From the NCBI GenBank assembly GCA_014773175.1, contig VXCM01000118.1:6301-70300 (forward strand): a stretch of 64,000 nucleotides of DNA. Reading direction: 5' to 3'. This document shows positions 13,331 through 24,181 of the stretch, piece by piece. Below the pieces are notes generated by a model. It had not been told where the DNA came from. It made no database searches and worked only from the letters and a program-made list of their open reading frames with translations. Position 1 is the first letter of the stretch; each line of letters starts with the position of its first letter. The translations under genes were made by a program, and so were the position numbers. Source of the stretch: Lucifuga dentata (taxonomy: Eukaryota; Chordata; Actinopteri; Ophidiiformes; Bythitidae).

Positions 13331-14960
13331 ACAATACAATACAATACTTTATTGTCCAGCATGCTGGAAATTGGTCGTTGGTCTCACCACCAAGAAAAAC
13401 ATCACATACATCAAATTCCAGCAGTGCAGTGTACAATATAAAACACAAAACATAAAAGCAGATACACAGGAATAAAACAGTATGGTTGCTGGTCTAGAAT
13501 ATGAATACACTAGTGGAGTTTATTAAGGAGGCCTATTGTGTTTAGAATAAAAGATTTTTTGTAAATTGATTTAGAGGCCCTTGGTACCCTATAGCGTCAT
13601 CCTGATGAGAGTAACTGAAATACATGATTGAGGGGATGTGTTGTGTCCTTATAATGATTAAGGCCTTTCTGTGTACAGTCAGACTATACAGGTCATCTGA
13701 TGGTTTTTGCTGGGTGCCCACAATTTTCTCAGTTGTTTTTAGAATCCTGTGTAGTTTGGTTTTGTTTATCACAGTTAGTTGTCCATACCAGACCATTATG
13801 TTGAACATCAAAAATGCTCTCAACTAGACTAGTATAAACTCTTTGGCTTACAGCAAATTCCCTCAACTTCCACAGCAAAAATAATCTCTGGTTTGCTTTC
13901 TTACGGATTAAATCAACACTATCTGCAAAAATTAGTTTATAGTCAATTAAGGTTCCCAGGTACTTAAAACAGTTAACAATATCCACCGACTGACTGCAAA
14001 GTGTTGTTCCTGGAAGAGGTTCTGGGTTAAAATCAGTTTTTTTGTTTTTTCAACATTTACTAATAATGAAGTCGATTTACACCATTGTTCCAGCTTAGAA
14101 ACCTGATCGCTGTACTCATTATTAACAATATTCTTATATAAAAGTGCAACTAGTGTTATGTCATCTGCATATTTAAATAACTAAATGATTACAGTGCATT
14201 TTCATTTCATTTGTGTGAAATGAGAATAAAAGAGGTAATATCACACAACCTTGAGGTGCTCCCATGCTTAAAACAATTGGACCTGACATAGCGTGCCACT
14301 GACACAGACTCACTGAGGGTGATCATTTAAAACATTTTTAATCCAAAGGATCATAGTTTCACTTACACCAAAATTTAAAAGACTCTCTAAAAGCAAATGT
14401 ATCTGCATCATGTTAAAGGTGGAACTATAGTCAATAAATAGGATCCGTGCATATGCTTTTGCCTGTTGTAAATGACTTGGGATTGTGTCAACCATAGTGA
14501 GTGTGGCATCCTCTGTCCCCGAAGTGGCTTGTAGGCAAATTGCAATGCATCAAGTTGCTTAGTAATATTTGAACTGAAATGATGACTAATAACTCTTTCC
14601 ATGCATGTAGCCAATATTGATCTTAATGCCACCAGGCAAAAATCCTTGAAGGCTTTTGATCCTGTTTTTTTGGGCAGTGGTCATATAAATAACATTTTCC
14701 ACATGTGAGGCACTGTGGGTATTCAGTAAAAGATGAAAAAATCTTAATACCCTTGTCAATTCACCAGAGCACACCTTTAAAGCACAGCCATGCAGACCAT
14801 CTGGCCCAGGGGCCTTATGGGGCTTAACCCGAGCCAAACAAGTCCTAACCTCCTCCTGTGTCAGATGTATTGTTGAACTAGTAGGAATGCCAGCACAAAT
14901 ATCATCAATATCACCTTTGTTGTTAAATGAGTCAAATCTCCCATAAAATTTGGGTAACTA
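13331..14960 (-). mobile_element. decayed L2/Rex-like non-LTR retrotransposon
   Basis: Reading the - strand from 14960 down gives broken frames with reverse-transcriptase features in the expected order. These are HKAPGPDGLHGCALK (about 14815-14770), a YKPLRGQR segment for the usual YRxxRST-type block (about 14530), FIDYSSTFNMM (about 14440) as RT motif A, and FKYLGTLID (about 13965), as seen near the RT C-terminus. The 3' end is at about 13331-13350, where AATAAAGT is followed by ATTGT repeats on the - strand, typical of L2-clade tails. Frameshifts and stops break it into at least five pieces, so it is inactive. The 5' part (endonuclease) is absent. Confidence 0.75.
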
Positions 14961-15794
14961 GTTGTGTTAGCTCAGTTACTAGTAGTAACAAAAGTGTTAC
15001 TAGTAGTAGCAGACATGGGGCGTGGAGAGTACAGAACAGCTAATTACGAAACATTTTCTCCCCGATACTTGACTGTGTCTTCCCCGGTCCTTAAGTTTAA
15101 TTATCTCAATGAAGAGATGCTGTGTTTCAGTGTTTACCAGATGCTGCCATCTTGCAGCTGCTGCAGACTGCTCCAGCCTTTCAAAATCCCAACTCCTTCT
15201 CCTCTTTCTGTCTTCTGCGTCATCCACTCGTTCATTAGATTCATATAGGCATAGTTTCAGTACCACATCCAGAATGATGTTAAAAATCACCCATATACTG
15301 CCCTAATAATCTTCAGATAGTGTTTTCTTTTTAAAAATGCTGTTGTTGTACCATTCGGTTTAACGTTTCCTAATTTGTTCACTACTTTTCTTCACTTTTA
15401 CTGTAACAAAGGCAGTCTTTGACCCACTTTGTGTCTGTCTACAGTAGACTAAGTCTCATCAGCTTCAAGTTCTTCAATTCACGTGATGATATTTCATATT
15501 TACATTTTCTCATGTTTAAAGTGGTATGTTGGACACTACCCAAATGAACCAAGCACATGTCTTTAACTTTATTCATATCTTTAACATTATTTTAAAACAC
15601 TCAAACTTATTAACTTATTAACTCTAACTTATTAACTCATTATTTTAAAACATCTCTCTCACATGGACAGTGACAGCTTAAACCTGCGCTGGTGCTGATT
15701 CTGAATGGGAATAAGACATTTTATTTGACCTGGCTTCATGACCCTCTTCTTTACCTTGGCTGAATGAAAGTGTGACCCTGTTCAGCTTTTGGTA

Positions 15795-16170
15795 TCATCC
15801 ATCCATCCATCCATCCATCCATCCATCCATCCATCCATCCATTTTCTTCCGCTTATCCAGATCTGGGTCACGGTGGCAGCAGACTGAGCAATTCAGCTCA
15901 TGGGTCCCTATCCTTGGTCAAGTTCTCCAGCTCAACCTGGGGGGTTCCCAAGATGTTCCCAAGCCAGTTGAGAGATATAATCCCTCCAGCAGGTCCTGGG
16001 TCTGCCTCTGGGCCTCCTCCCAGTTGGACGTGCCCAGTAGACCTCCCTTGGGAGATGACCTGGGGGCATCCTAATCAAATGCCCAAACCACCTCAGTGGA
16101 CTCCTTTCGATGCAAAGGTGCAGCGATTCTACTCCGAGTCCCTTCCGGATATCAGCACTTCTCACCCAGC
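15795..16170 (-). mobile_element. RTE/Rex3-like LINE 3' end (minus copy)
   Basis: A (CATC)n array at 15795-15841 is the complement of the GATG tail of teleost RTE/Rex3 elements. It is followed by the complement of the RTE C-terminal coding region. The - strand frame at 15932-16165 reads LRWFGHLIRMPPGHLPREV and RPRGRPRTCWRDYISQL, typical of that clade. It is 5' truncated and dead. Confidence 0.85.
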
Positions 16171-16283
16171 TCTTTTGGTATCAGGCTTTCCTATTAGTGA
16201 TGGAGATTTTACTTTATATTTGAAAGAGGGAGAAGAGGGAGAATACATGCAGGAGAAATGAAACTGAAACTTCAATAAGAGAA

Positions 16284-16500
16284 CCCTGGGGCAGACTCAG
16301 AACACACTGGAGGGATTACATATCCCATCTGGCCTGGGAACGCCTAGGAATTCCCCAAGAGGAACTGGAGAATGTGGCTGGGGATAGGGACATCTGGGCT
16401 ACCTTGCTTGGCCTGCTGCCACTGCAACCCGGTCCCAGATAAGTGGAAGAAGATGGATGGATGGATGGATGGATGGATGGATGGATGGATGGATGGATGG
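16284..16500 (+). mobile_element. RTE/Rex3-like LINE 3' end (plus copy)
   Basis: A short 5'-truncated fragment, homologous to the last part of the element at 30142-30973, runs into a (GATG)n array at about 16452-16500. It lies about 115 bp from the opposite-strand copy, so the two 3' tails face outward. Confidence 0.8.
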
Positions 16501-16996
16501 TGTAGCAATGCTGTGCATGGGAAACAGTTGAAGACTCTTGTCTCTGAAGAGTGACATCCAGAGAATCTGTGACAGCACTCTCAGGAATCGCTCCAGTGTG
16601 GGTTGATTGCTGATGAAAGGCTTCTAACCCAAAATGTCTGAGACACACGATAAGCAGCTGTCTTTTGAAGCCCACATGTCACTTCAGCTCTTTGTTCATG
16701 CTCAGTTCGTGCATTGATTCACAGCACAATTTTGACTGCAATCTGCTGCTGTAGCCTGCCTTATGCTTCAACTCTCCCCAATTTTCCAGCATTGTCTGAC
16801 CTCTTCAGATGGGTTTTGGAGGCTAAGTACTAGCATCTGCAGTGTATTATACTGTGTTTTTTCCAGATCATTTGCTGTAATATTTCCATTACAGAGTTTT
16901 AAACTTCAATCTGTCTTACTGTCACAATACTGGAAGTTGCGTTATCAAGCTCAATATCATCCAAGTGAAAATGACATAAATGTAGCACTAAATATC

Positions 16997-17027
16997 TGTG
17001 TGTGTGTGTGTGTGCGCGTGCGCGCGC
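16997..17027. repeat. alternating TG/CG tract abutting the exon 1 acceptor
   Basis: An uninterrupted purine-pyrimidine alternation, (TG)9 followed by CGCGTGCGCGCG, runs straight into the splice acceptor CAG. It replaces a normal polypyrimidine tract and is Z-DNA prone. A complementary (CA)10 lies just beyond the exon. Confidence 0.85.
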
Positions 17028-17029
17028 AG

Positions 17030-17135
17030 CAGGGGCCTGAGACCTGGGCGCCACCTGGAGGACGACATTGTGCCTCAACTGGCTCACATCCATCCCCGAG
17101 AGAGACCTGACTGGGAAGAGACCATCAGTGCCATG
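17030..17135 (+). CDS. arhgap32: arhgap32 exon (N-terminal region), first one in window
   Basis: This exon encodes part of the N-terminal region of Rho GTPase-activating protein 32, upstream of the PX domain. The frame reads HLEDDIVPQLAHIHPRERP and DWEETISAM, nearly matching the vertebrate ARHGAP32 sequence around human residues 48-75. The start is set by an AG at 17028-17029; a second CAG three bases on (17032) could serve instead, a NAGNAG-type tandem acceptor that would differ by one residue. The donor ATG|GTGAGT is strong and phase 0. It joins in frame to 20238. The upstream exon carrying the initiator Met is not in the window. The exon is hemmed between TG and CA tracts. Confidence 0.9.
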
Positions 17136-17141
17136 GTGAGT

Positions 17142-17161
17142 CACACACACACACACACACA
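17142..17161. repeat. (CA)10 just inside the exon 1 donor
   Basis: Begins six bases after the donor GT. It is complementary to the TG tract upstream of the same exon. Confidence 0.9.
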
Positions 17162-20100
17162 AGTCAAAAATATACCCATCTTCACGCAGAACTAATGAGA
17201 TTGTCTGTTTTGTATACATTCATCAATGTCCTGTGCTCATCCCAGGTCAACTGAGCTCAAATTGAGTGACACTAATAGCCTATGAAATCCAGCAATAACG
17301 TTACACTGCGGTGATCAGTCTTCCACATTATGTGTATTTGTTTTCCACCCAGTTGATTGATTAGTTGTCTTTTTTTTAACCTCTTATCAGAAGGTGTCTG
17401 CTCCTGAAACACCATCACGCATTCATGATTAATGCAGATGAACCTTGGTGTCTTAAACCCGTCCTACATAGATATTCATCTACCTGCCATCTTTGAACTC
17501 TCATGTCGTTTGTTTCTTTTAGCCCATCTCTTTGTGTTGGGTTTCATTCACCAGACAGCATCATTCATTATTTTCTGTCCTTCCATCTTTGGTTGGGTCT
17601 TTGCTTCTTGCATCAACTGCACGATGAAAATGAGGCCGTCTCCATGGAAACATGCCGAGCCACCCGTGGTCGGCGCGTGGTTGGAGCCCTATCACTAATG
17701 CTCGCTTCGATCCGGCAACAGAAGAAGAGAAACAACAATCTCACCAGGCTAATGAATATTGATCTCATAGGCGGAACTTTGATACATTAATATTGCATCT
17801 CTGCTATTCTTTGTTCAATATTTGATATGAAAGGGACTATAGTGGCATGGATTATACATGTCTCCTATGGCTTAAGGTAATGATGAGAAATGCTAAGCAA
17901 GTTATCATCGTTCCAGTGCCCTGCTGCACCACAGATGATGAGCTTTGTTGATTAAATTAAAAAGCTATAATTCCAAAATCCTCCCAAATTAAAATACAGA
18001 GAACAGATCGATATGTTTAAAACAATTGTACATATAAAATGGCATGCTGCATTATGGTTAAAGTTCAAAGCTTCTTCACACTGGTGCTTGGCTTTCACAT
18101 TAATTTACAACATCACACAGTCAGAAAATCAGAACCAGAAAATCTCTCTGTGTCGCTGTCTCTCAGTCTTTCTTTCTCTCTCACCCTCTCTGTCTATCGC
18201 TCTCTCTCTCTGGCAGCAAGCTTAAAAGAAGTTCAAGTTAAAAATTTAATAAGTTTTGACCATGTTTTTGTAACTTCCATATAAGAACAATTAAAACGGC
18301 TGCTGCAGCAGAGCAGCTGCTGTCCCGTATCAGCCTGTCAGCTTTGTCCAGCGAACACCCCGGTTGTCTTAAAAACGCTGACCTCATCTGCATACCACCT
18401 TAACTGTCAGTGACTGTCTGGCTGTGCGGCCACTAGCCAGTACAGAGAACTTTCACGGTTCTTCACTCCTTTGACTTAATCTGGTCAGTGCACTTTGTAT
18501 GACCAACAGCTCTGTGATATAACTTCTCTTTTATTTTATCTTTCTTATGTTATTTGTGTCGCAGATCTTATTTTGTTTTGTTTGTTTTTTAATTATTATT
18601 AATTTCCCATAGATGTTTCTGTATTTCTTAATCTTTACAGTTACTTCATTTTTTTAAAATTTGTTTGTTTCCGACAACCTGCTGCCAGTTTAAGACACTT
18701 ATACTGTAGGTAGTCGGGCAAAGCTTGGAATAAAAGTTTCACCATGCAATCATTTCCTGATTAAAATCTGTTTGCACCAAATAGATTTCCCAGATTACTT
18801 TTATGTTTTGTTGACCACGGCTGCACATAATTTTCAGACTAATTTAAGCTAAATAAAGGAAGTGGGTGGCCTTATTAAGAGATCATCTAACAACAGGGTA
18901 GTTGTTTATGAAGCCCCATGTGGATGAAGTGAAATACTGCTTTAATCCAATGGACAAAGTGTGTGATGTCTCAATGTAGACTATTATTTTTGGTTTGTAG
19001 CAACTTTAAGCAAGTTCATCCATTTGAAATGAGCGTAGCAAAAATTACTGCAGTATGTAACATCTGGAAGTCAATTTATTAGTGGAGCTACAGCAGTTCC
19101 GCTAACATTATTGATCCTTAGACTCCATAATTGGTGATCACTCTATAATCTCATACAGTACCAGACTAAAATGAGCTCTATCACTCTGACACAACTAACA
19201 AAACAAGATTTTTCTTCAGCAGCACAGTCATAAAAAATGTGCTAATCAATACCAATAAATGCAGCAGTATACCATAAACAAAACAAATTTGCACACTGCT
19301 ACCAAGCATGCTGTTTTAAGCAAATGTTTACACACTTTACAAGCTGCGGCCTGAGGTCCTTGTGTTTAATAAAACTGCATGTCCAATGGAGAACTTTGCA
19401 GAATCATGGAGTCATTCTGCCTTTAGATCCCACTGTGCTGCTAATAGTGCACAGATTCGTTGCACGACTGCAGTAATTAAAGAGAAACATCACGTAAGTA
19501 AAGGAATGAATCTGGAAGCACTCGATATCCAAACCCAAGAACTTTGCATGCTGATCTTCTCCAGTTGCAGACAATTCAACAGTTCATTCAACCAGCCTGT
19601 TGATCAAACCTGTGATAAAAATGAATAGAAACCATGGTTTTGGTTGTAGATTGGCCATTTTGACTAATCAAACACTAGATTTATTTCAGATTCTATGATA
19701 ACCAGTACATGCTGACAGTGACCTGAAATAGATGGAGCATAAATTGCTAATTGCAGTATAAATTGTGGTTGTGTACTGTGATGGCGTTTGCTAATATGCA
19801 CTAGTAATATTAATCAATAAGTAATCAATATTTTCTCTTAAATTGTAGGTGTCGGCTCATCAAAACTGAACACACAAAACAACAACATGCATTAAAGCTT
19901 TGGTTATATAAGCCGATCATTGCAAATTAAAAGTCATTAGCTTGAACAAATTACTACTCAGCCTCTTCACCTTCAAGCTACATTTGTAAACATGGAGTAT
20001 TTATAATGAATTAAACGGCAAAAAATAAGTTTTTGAAAATCACTTATGAAAAAAATCAAGTACTGGTTCAGCTGATCAAATATAAAATGAATGTGTCATC

Positions 20101-20201
20101 CTGTAAAACTTAAATGGAAAATTGCCAAAATATATAACAGTATGTATGTAAGCAGTATGTAATGTAATCAAATGTACTTAATGCACTTGCTGGAGAGCTG
20201 A

Positions 20202-20222
20202 TGTGTGTGTGTGTGTGTGTGT
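20202..20222. repeat. (TG)n upstream of exon 2 acceptor
   Basis: About ten TG units, then GTCTGTCTGT and ATTTTAG. The tract lies 15 bases before the exon. Confidence 0.9.
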
Positions 20223-20237
20223 CTGTCTGTATTTTAG

Positions 20238-20332
20238 GCGAGGAGTGCAGAGATCCCTGAGCTGCGAGCTGAGCCCCTCATGCGCTCGTGCAGCAGCAGC
20301 ACAGCTAGCATGAAGGTCAAGAACGTCAAGAA
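20238..20332 (+). CDS. arhgap32: arhgap32 exon (pre-PX region)
   Basis: This 95-nt exon continues the pre-PX N-terminal segment of arhgap32. It reads ARSAEIPELRAEPL, then MRSCSSSTASMKVKNVKK. The STASMKVKxVKK block is the hallmark shared with mammalian ARHGAP32. The acceptor ATTTTAG is in phase 0 with the previous exon. The donor AA|GTGAGT leaves phase 2 and splits a Lys codon completed by the next exon. It sits only 282 bp before the next exon, the tightest intron pair in the window. Confidence 0.92.
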
Positions 20333-20614
20333 GTGAGTAGACGTGCCAGCGCAAACATATACAAACCCACACACACCTGCCTCTGCCTGTCTACTGCACC
20401 TCTCATGTCTTTTCTTCCCCTTTCCTTCCTTCTTGCCCTTTATCTGTTCTCTGTTTCCTCCACAAGTTCCTTCCATTCCCAGAGTCTATTTCTGTGTCTT
20501 ATTCCTTCCTTCCGTCCTGTTTTCGCTGTACTCTCCATCTAGTCATATACACTCCATTGTGGTGCTATGGAGGGTAAAGTGCTAAACAAATTGTGTGTGT
20601 GCTTGTTTTTTTAG
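20333..20614 (+). other. short arhgap32 intron (282 bp)
   Basis: Pyrimidine-rich (CTTCC-type repeats at 20400-20540), ending TTGTGTGTGTGC and TTTTTTTAG. The small open frames seen in it are low-complexity shadows. Confidence 0.85.
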
Positions 20615-20699
20615 ACTCTGCTTCACCAAAGGACACTTTCCAAAACTGGCAGAGTGTGCTCACTTCCACTACGAAAACGTGGACTTTGGCACAATTCAG
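20615..20699 (+). CDS. arhgap32: arhgap32 exon (start of PX domain)
   Basis: This 85-nt exon opens the PX (phox homology) domain. It completes a Lys codon and reads LCFTKGHFPKLAECAHFHY, then ENVDFGTIQ. Human ARHGAP32 has nearly the same block, with FTKGHFPKMAECAHFHYE. Borders are TTTTTTTAG| and CAG|GTAAAG, ending in phase 0. PX domains bind phosphoinositides; in PX-RICS this domain targets the protein to endomembranes. A MITE begins 94 bases after the donor. Confidence 0.94.
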
Positions 20700-20792
20700 G
20701 TAAAGACCTTAATCGTGAGCCGTGGCTCTCTTAAAGAAGTGTGTTTGCTTCGCCAGTGTAACAGTAAAAATTTGGTTGATCTGGCTTTTTAA

Positions 20793-21393
20793 AGGACCAT
20801 ACCATACATTTTGCATGTTTGAGCCTAGTATATTCAATTTTCATACGTTATGTTACTGACAACCATTTCCCAAAGGATAAAACTGTATTTCTACTTTCCT
20901 GATATTTTGCAAAATCTCTTAATCTTGCAAAATCAAATATTCAAGTGATAGACCCACCTTAAAAATCCATGTTTCACCTGCTAATGATTACGCAGCCTTA
21001 TGAAGTTACGGTCATTTACATTTTTTGATAAATTCAGGTCTTCTTTTGGAACTATATTCCCCGGAAGAGACATACATTCACTCTGTACTTTTTATTGCAC
21101 TTAAACTCTAAAATTACGTAACTTCTAAAAAAAAAATAAAACTTGAATACACGTGTTGTTCACGATGATGGATTGCCTATCTCAATGTATCAAGTATCAA
21201 CATGTTGACTTTAATAGCATTAATAGCGTATAACCAGATTGAACTGAAACAAATGGCGGTCTGGAAGATAGGAAAAAGTTTTTTTTAATTCACTGTTCCT
21301 GTAGTATGCTTTGGGAAATGATTGTCAGTAACCTTACGTGTAAGAAAATTTAATATATTAGGCTCAAACATGCAAAATGGGTGGTATGGTCCT
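20793..21393 (+). mobile_element. TTAA-flanked MITE, copy 3 (intact ends)
   Basis: The element is bounded by TTAA at 20789-20792 and 21394-21397. It begins AGGACCATACC and ends GGTATGGTCCT, with long imperfect terminal inverted repeats that include TTTTGCATGTTTGAGCC and its complement. At 601 bp it is the best-preserved copy. There is no transposase frame. It lies just inside the intron after the first PX exon. Confidence 0.85.
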
Positions 21394-22235
21394 TTAATCC
21401 TCACATCACTGTGGATTCTTGTGTCATAGTGTAAAAGGCTCTTTGAACTTCTCTGGTGTTTCAGAGAGTTTATCAAGTGGAAAGGTGAAAACATGAGCCT
21501 GATTCATGCGTCTCTTTAAATTTGAATCAAGCAGAATTCTCCTTTTTGTTGTTATCATGAAGACAGCTGATGATTTGCATTTCTTTGATATGTTCTTGAG
21601 TACCCTGTAGGTTACAGCATAGCCTCGTCCATCTGAGCTTCAGAGATCCAGTTCGGGGCTCAGATAGAACTACATCAGGTCCTTCATCCTGTAATCAGAC
21701 GGCCCACAAGTTTAAAATTGCACATTGACATAATACTTCTCTCAACCTACAATTTGGATAACAGCACTTTGAATGATTTAAAACTTAAACTTGAAGAGTT
21801 ACTAGAGGTTAGCAAAGGGCATGCTTTTAGATCCAGTTTTGGGTATAAATTTATCTGGGTTTGTAATCGTCAATATGTGTTATTTTGGAAAAGGGTCACA
21901 GAGTGTTGTGTTTTGAGGTTAACATAAGAATAAATGAACATTAGATCAAGGAAATAATGGAAAGGAATTAGTTAATATGGACCACATATGTATCATTTCC
22001 ACACAATGGACATTTTCATACAGTGGAAAGGTTGGGTTGTTTAGATGTTTACATTTGTTGCCGCCTGCCTTTTGCGCAAGGCATGCTGGGATTGGCTTCA
22101 TTTCCTCATAACCCTTAGTAGGAGTAAGCTGATGTAGTGAATGGTTATTGATGTTGTGTGTTAGCAGATGACTGAGTACTTCCCAGTCGCAGATTTATTT
22201 CTTGTGATGGTTACTCTTAGTCCTCATCTCTTTAA

Positions 22236-22812
22236 AGGACCATATTGCCGATCATGCATATTTGAGCCCAATATATACGACCCGTATATATGTTACGTTA
22301 CTGCCAACCAAATTCCAAAACATAAAACTGCATTTTAGTTTTCCTGCAATTTTTTCCAAATCCCCTAATCTTTCAAAATCAAATGTTCAGGTGGTACACA
22401 CACCTTAAAATTCAGTGTTTCACCTTCTAACACTTAAGCACAATTGTAGAAGGCAAGGTCATTTTAATTTCTTGGTAAAAGCCATTTTCACCTGGGACTA
22501 TATTTTCTGCACGTCTTCCGTGCAGCTCCGTGTTGGACCGCTTAAATAAATACTTAGACAAAAACGAACTGAATAGACATAATGCTCGTGATGGATTGCT
22601 TGTCTCAAGCGTGTTTCAAGTCTCTACAAGTCGATTTTTACAGCATACTTGGAATGAACTGAAGCCATTAGCAGTCCAGAAAGAAGGGAGAAAAAAAATC
22701 TAAAATTTACTGCTGCAGTAGTATATTCAGGGAAATGGTTCTCAGTAACACGTAACGTGTATGTGGATTGTATATAGTGGGCTCAAACATTCCCGATGGC
22801 CAGTACAGTCCT
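22236..22812 (+). mobile_element. TTAA-flanked MITE, copy 4 (older, diverged)
   Basis: TTAA occurs at both borders (22232-22235, 22813-22816). The ends are AGGACCATATTGCC and CAGTACAGTCCT. The interior (CACCTTAAAATTCAGTGTTT, then GGGACTATATT) aligns with the other copies at lower similarity, so this looks like an older insertion or subfamily. Confidence 0.8.
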
Positions 22813-23040
22813 TTAAATGTCTTAGTGTCATTTCATTAGGAGTCCAGTAGGGGTCAGACTTCAGCTAAATTTGTTACACATTGTAATTAGAGCAGCAGGA
22901 GCAGGGAGTTCTCTAAAAGTCCATTTGTACTTTAGCAGCAGCCTATTTGTTTTTGTGGCTCAGTTCTTGCACAGGATCGGCCTGTTCAGTTAATGGGAGC
23001 CTTTCATAGTACACTGCTTCTCCTTTTAATTATCCCAGCT

Positions 23041-23043
23041 GTG

Positions 23044-23094
<51 letters not shown>

Positions 23095-23114
23095 GCGTGT
23101 GCGTGTGCGTGTGC
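23041..23114. repeat. (TG)n array
   Basis: About 37 TG units with a few CG interruptions near the right end. Confidence 0.9.
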
Positions 23115-23204
23115 ACTGGCCGCTCATACTGGCTCAGAGCAGCATCGCTGTCTGAGCTGCTATTGGTTTAGCATTGCTTTGTAAGGAGCACTGTCTCTTT
23201 GTTT

Positions 23205-23207
<3 letters not shown>

Positions 23208-23251
<44 letters not shown>
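23208..23251. repeat. (TG)n array, second
   Basis: About 22 TG units ending in CGCGC, about 95 bp from the first array. Confidence 0.9.
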
Positions 23252-23252
<1 letters not shown>

Positions 23253-24091
23253 CTGCTGTGTGGTTTTAGCATTCAACATGGCTCCTGCTGCCTCTCTTGA
23301 GTGAACACAACCCCAAGCTGAAACCTGTGTCTGCTTTGTTTGCAGAAGGTTCTGTTGATTTGTTTGTTCCAATCATCAGCATAAAACTGCTCTGGCTAAG
23401 CAAGTTTGGCATATTTAATGAAACGATCGTAAATTCATTCAGTTCACTTGCCCAAAACGAGTCTGATGTGTTAATAAATACTTGATGGATGAAGACATTG
23501 TTGCTTAGATAATCATTCAAAGTGTTTCCTCGCCTTAAATTTGGAGACTTCATTGTTGTGGATGTTGGACTGAGTGTAGCTCTGCTTGATGCTAAATGAG
23601 CCTCGCTGTAACACCACATCTATTTCTGTTCACCACACATTTCAGCAGTCTTTGATACATACACACACATTCCATGTCAAATATTTTCAGTGGCAGCAAA
23701 ATCCGCCATGCAAAATCTCATCTGTTTTACTGCTAGTATTCTTTACAGTTATGTTCTGTGCATCATATTTTCCCTTTCAGGACACCACAAAACTGGAATG
23801 ATTCAACTGGCAACATCCAGTCAACTGAGTTTATGAATGCCATTTGACTGGTACACCTCAAGATGGTGGCCACCGAGTATTTGGTACTGTTGTCATGGGG
23901 ATCTGCATTTGTTTGGTGCATGAGAAACTCTTGATCATTTTTATGACTTTGTCACAAGCTAATGTTTTGGTAGTAGCCCTGAATTTTTCCATGTATCATG
24001 ACCCATTCATTTCCTTTAGTACTTTTTATGGCTGCCAGTATACAAGTTCCAAAAGTATAATGTTTGGTCTTGATACTCTGGGGTGTTAGAT

Positions 24092-24125
24092 GTTTTTTTT
24101 TTTTTTTTNTTTTTTTTTTTTTTTG
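24092..24125. repeat. poly(T) with N join
   Basis: Two T runs separated by an N at 24109. True length is unknown. Confidence 0.85.
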
Positions 24126-24129
24126 GTTA

Positions 24130-24181
24130 GTCATTAGTGCGAAGTTCACTTGCCCAAAACGAGTCTGATGTGTCATTAGTG
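24130..24181 (+). other. templated-insertion-like duplication
   Basis: GTCATTAGTG occurs at 24130-24139 and again at 24172-24181. Between them is a segment whose bases 24143-24173 repeat 23441-23471 exactly (31 bp, 702 bp away). Confidence 0.7.

Larger units (their letters stand above)
1..17029 (+). other. upstream intron or 5' flank of arhgap32, no recognised exon
   Basis: No segment here matches the expected extreme N-terminus of ARHGAP32, so the first coding exon(s) probably lie upstream of the window and this stretch is intron, at least near its right end. It contains simple repeats, a MITE, a hAT, an LTR-like element, a LINE and RTE fragments, listed separately. The remaining blocks (for example 300-1140, 2750-5500, 6400-7970, 8440-9280, 9960-13330, 14960-15790, 16500-16990) are AT-rich unique-looking DNA in which I see no gene. 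The many short open frames have no family resemblance. Confidence 0.6.
17136..20237 (+). other. arhgap32 intron
   Basis: A GT...AG intron. It starts with a (CA)10 tract (17142-17161) and ends with a (TG)n tract (20202-20222) followed by ATTTTAG. A TC-rich patch lies at about 18165-18215. No other gene is seen. The block around 17600-17780 is CpG-richer than its neighbours and could be conserved non-coding DNA, which I cannot test. Confidence 0.8.

Noticed and set aside
14964..15306. Cluster of overlapping open frames on both strands beside the L2-like LINE
   Set aside because: Possibly an extension of the LINE or another repeat, but no domain or motif is recognisable, so no call was made.
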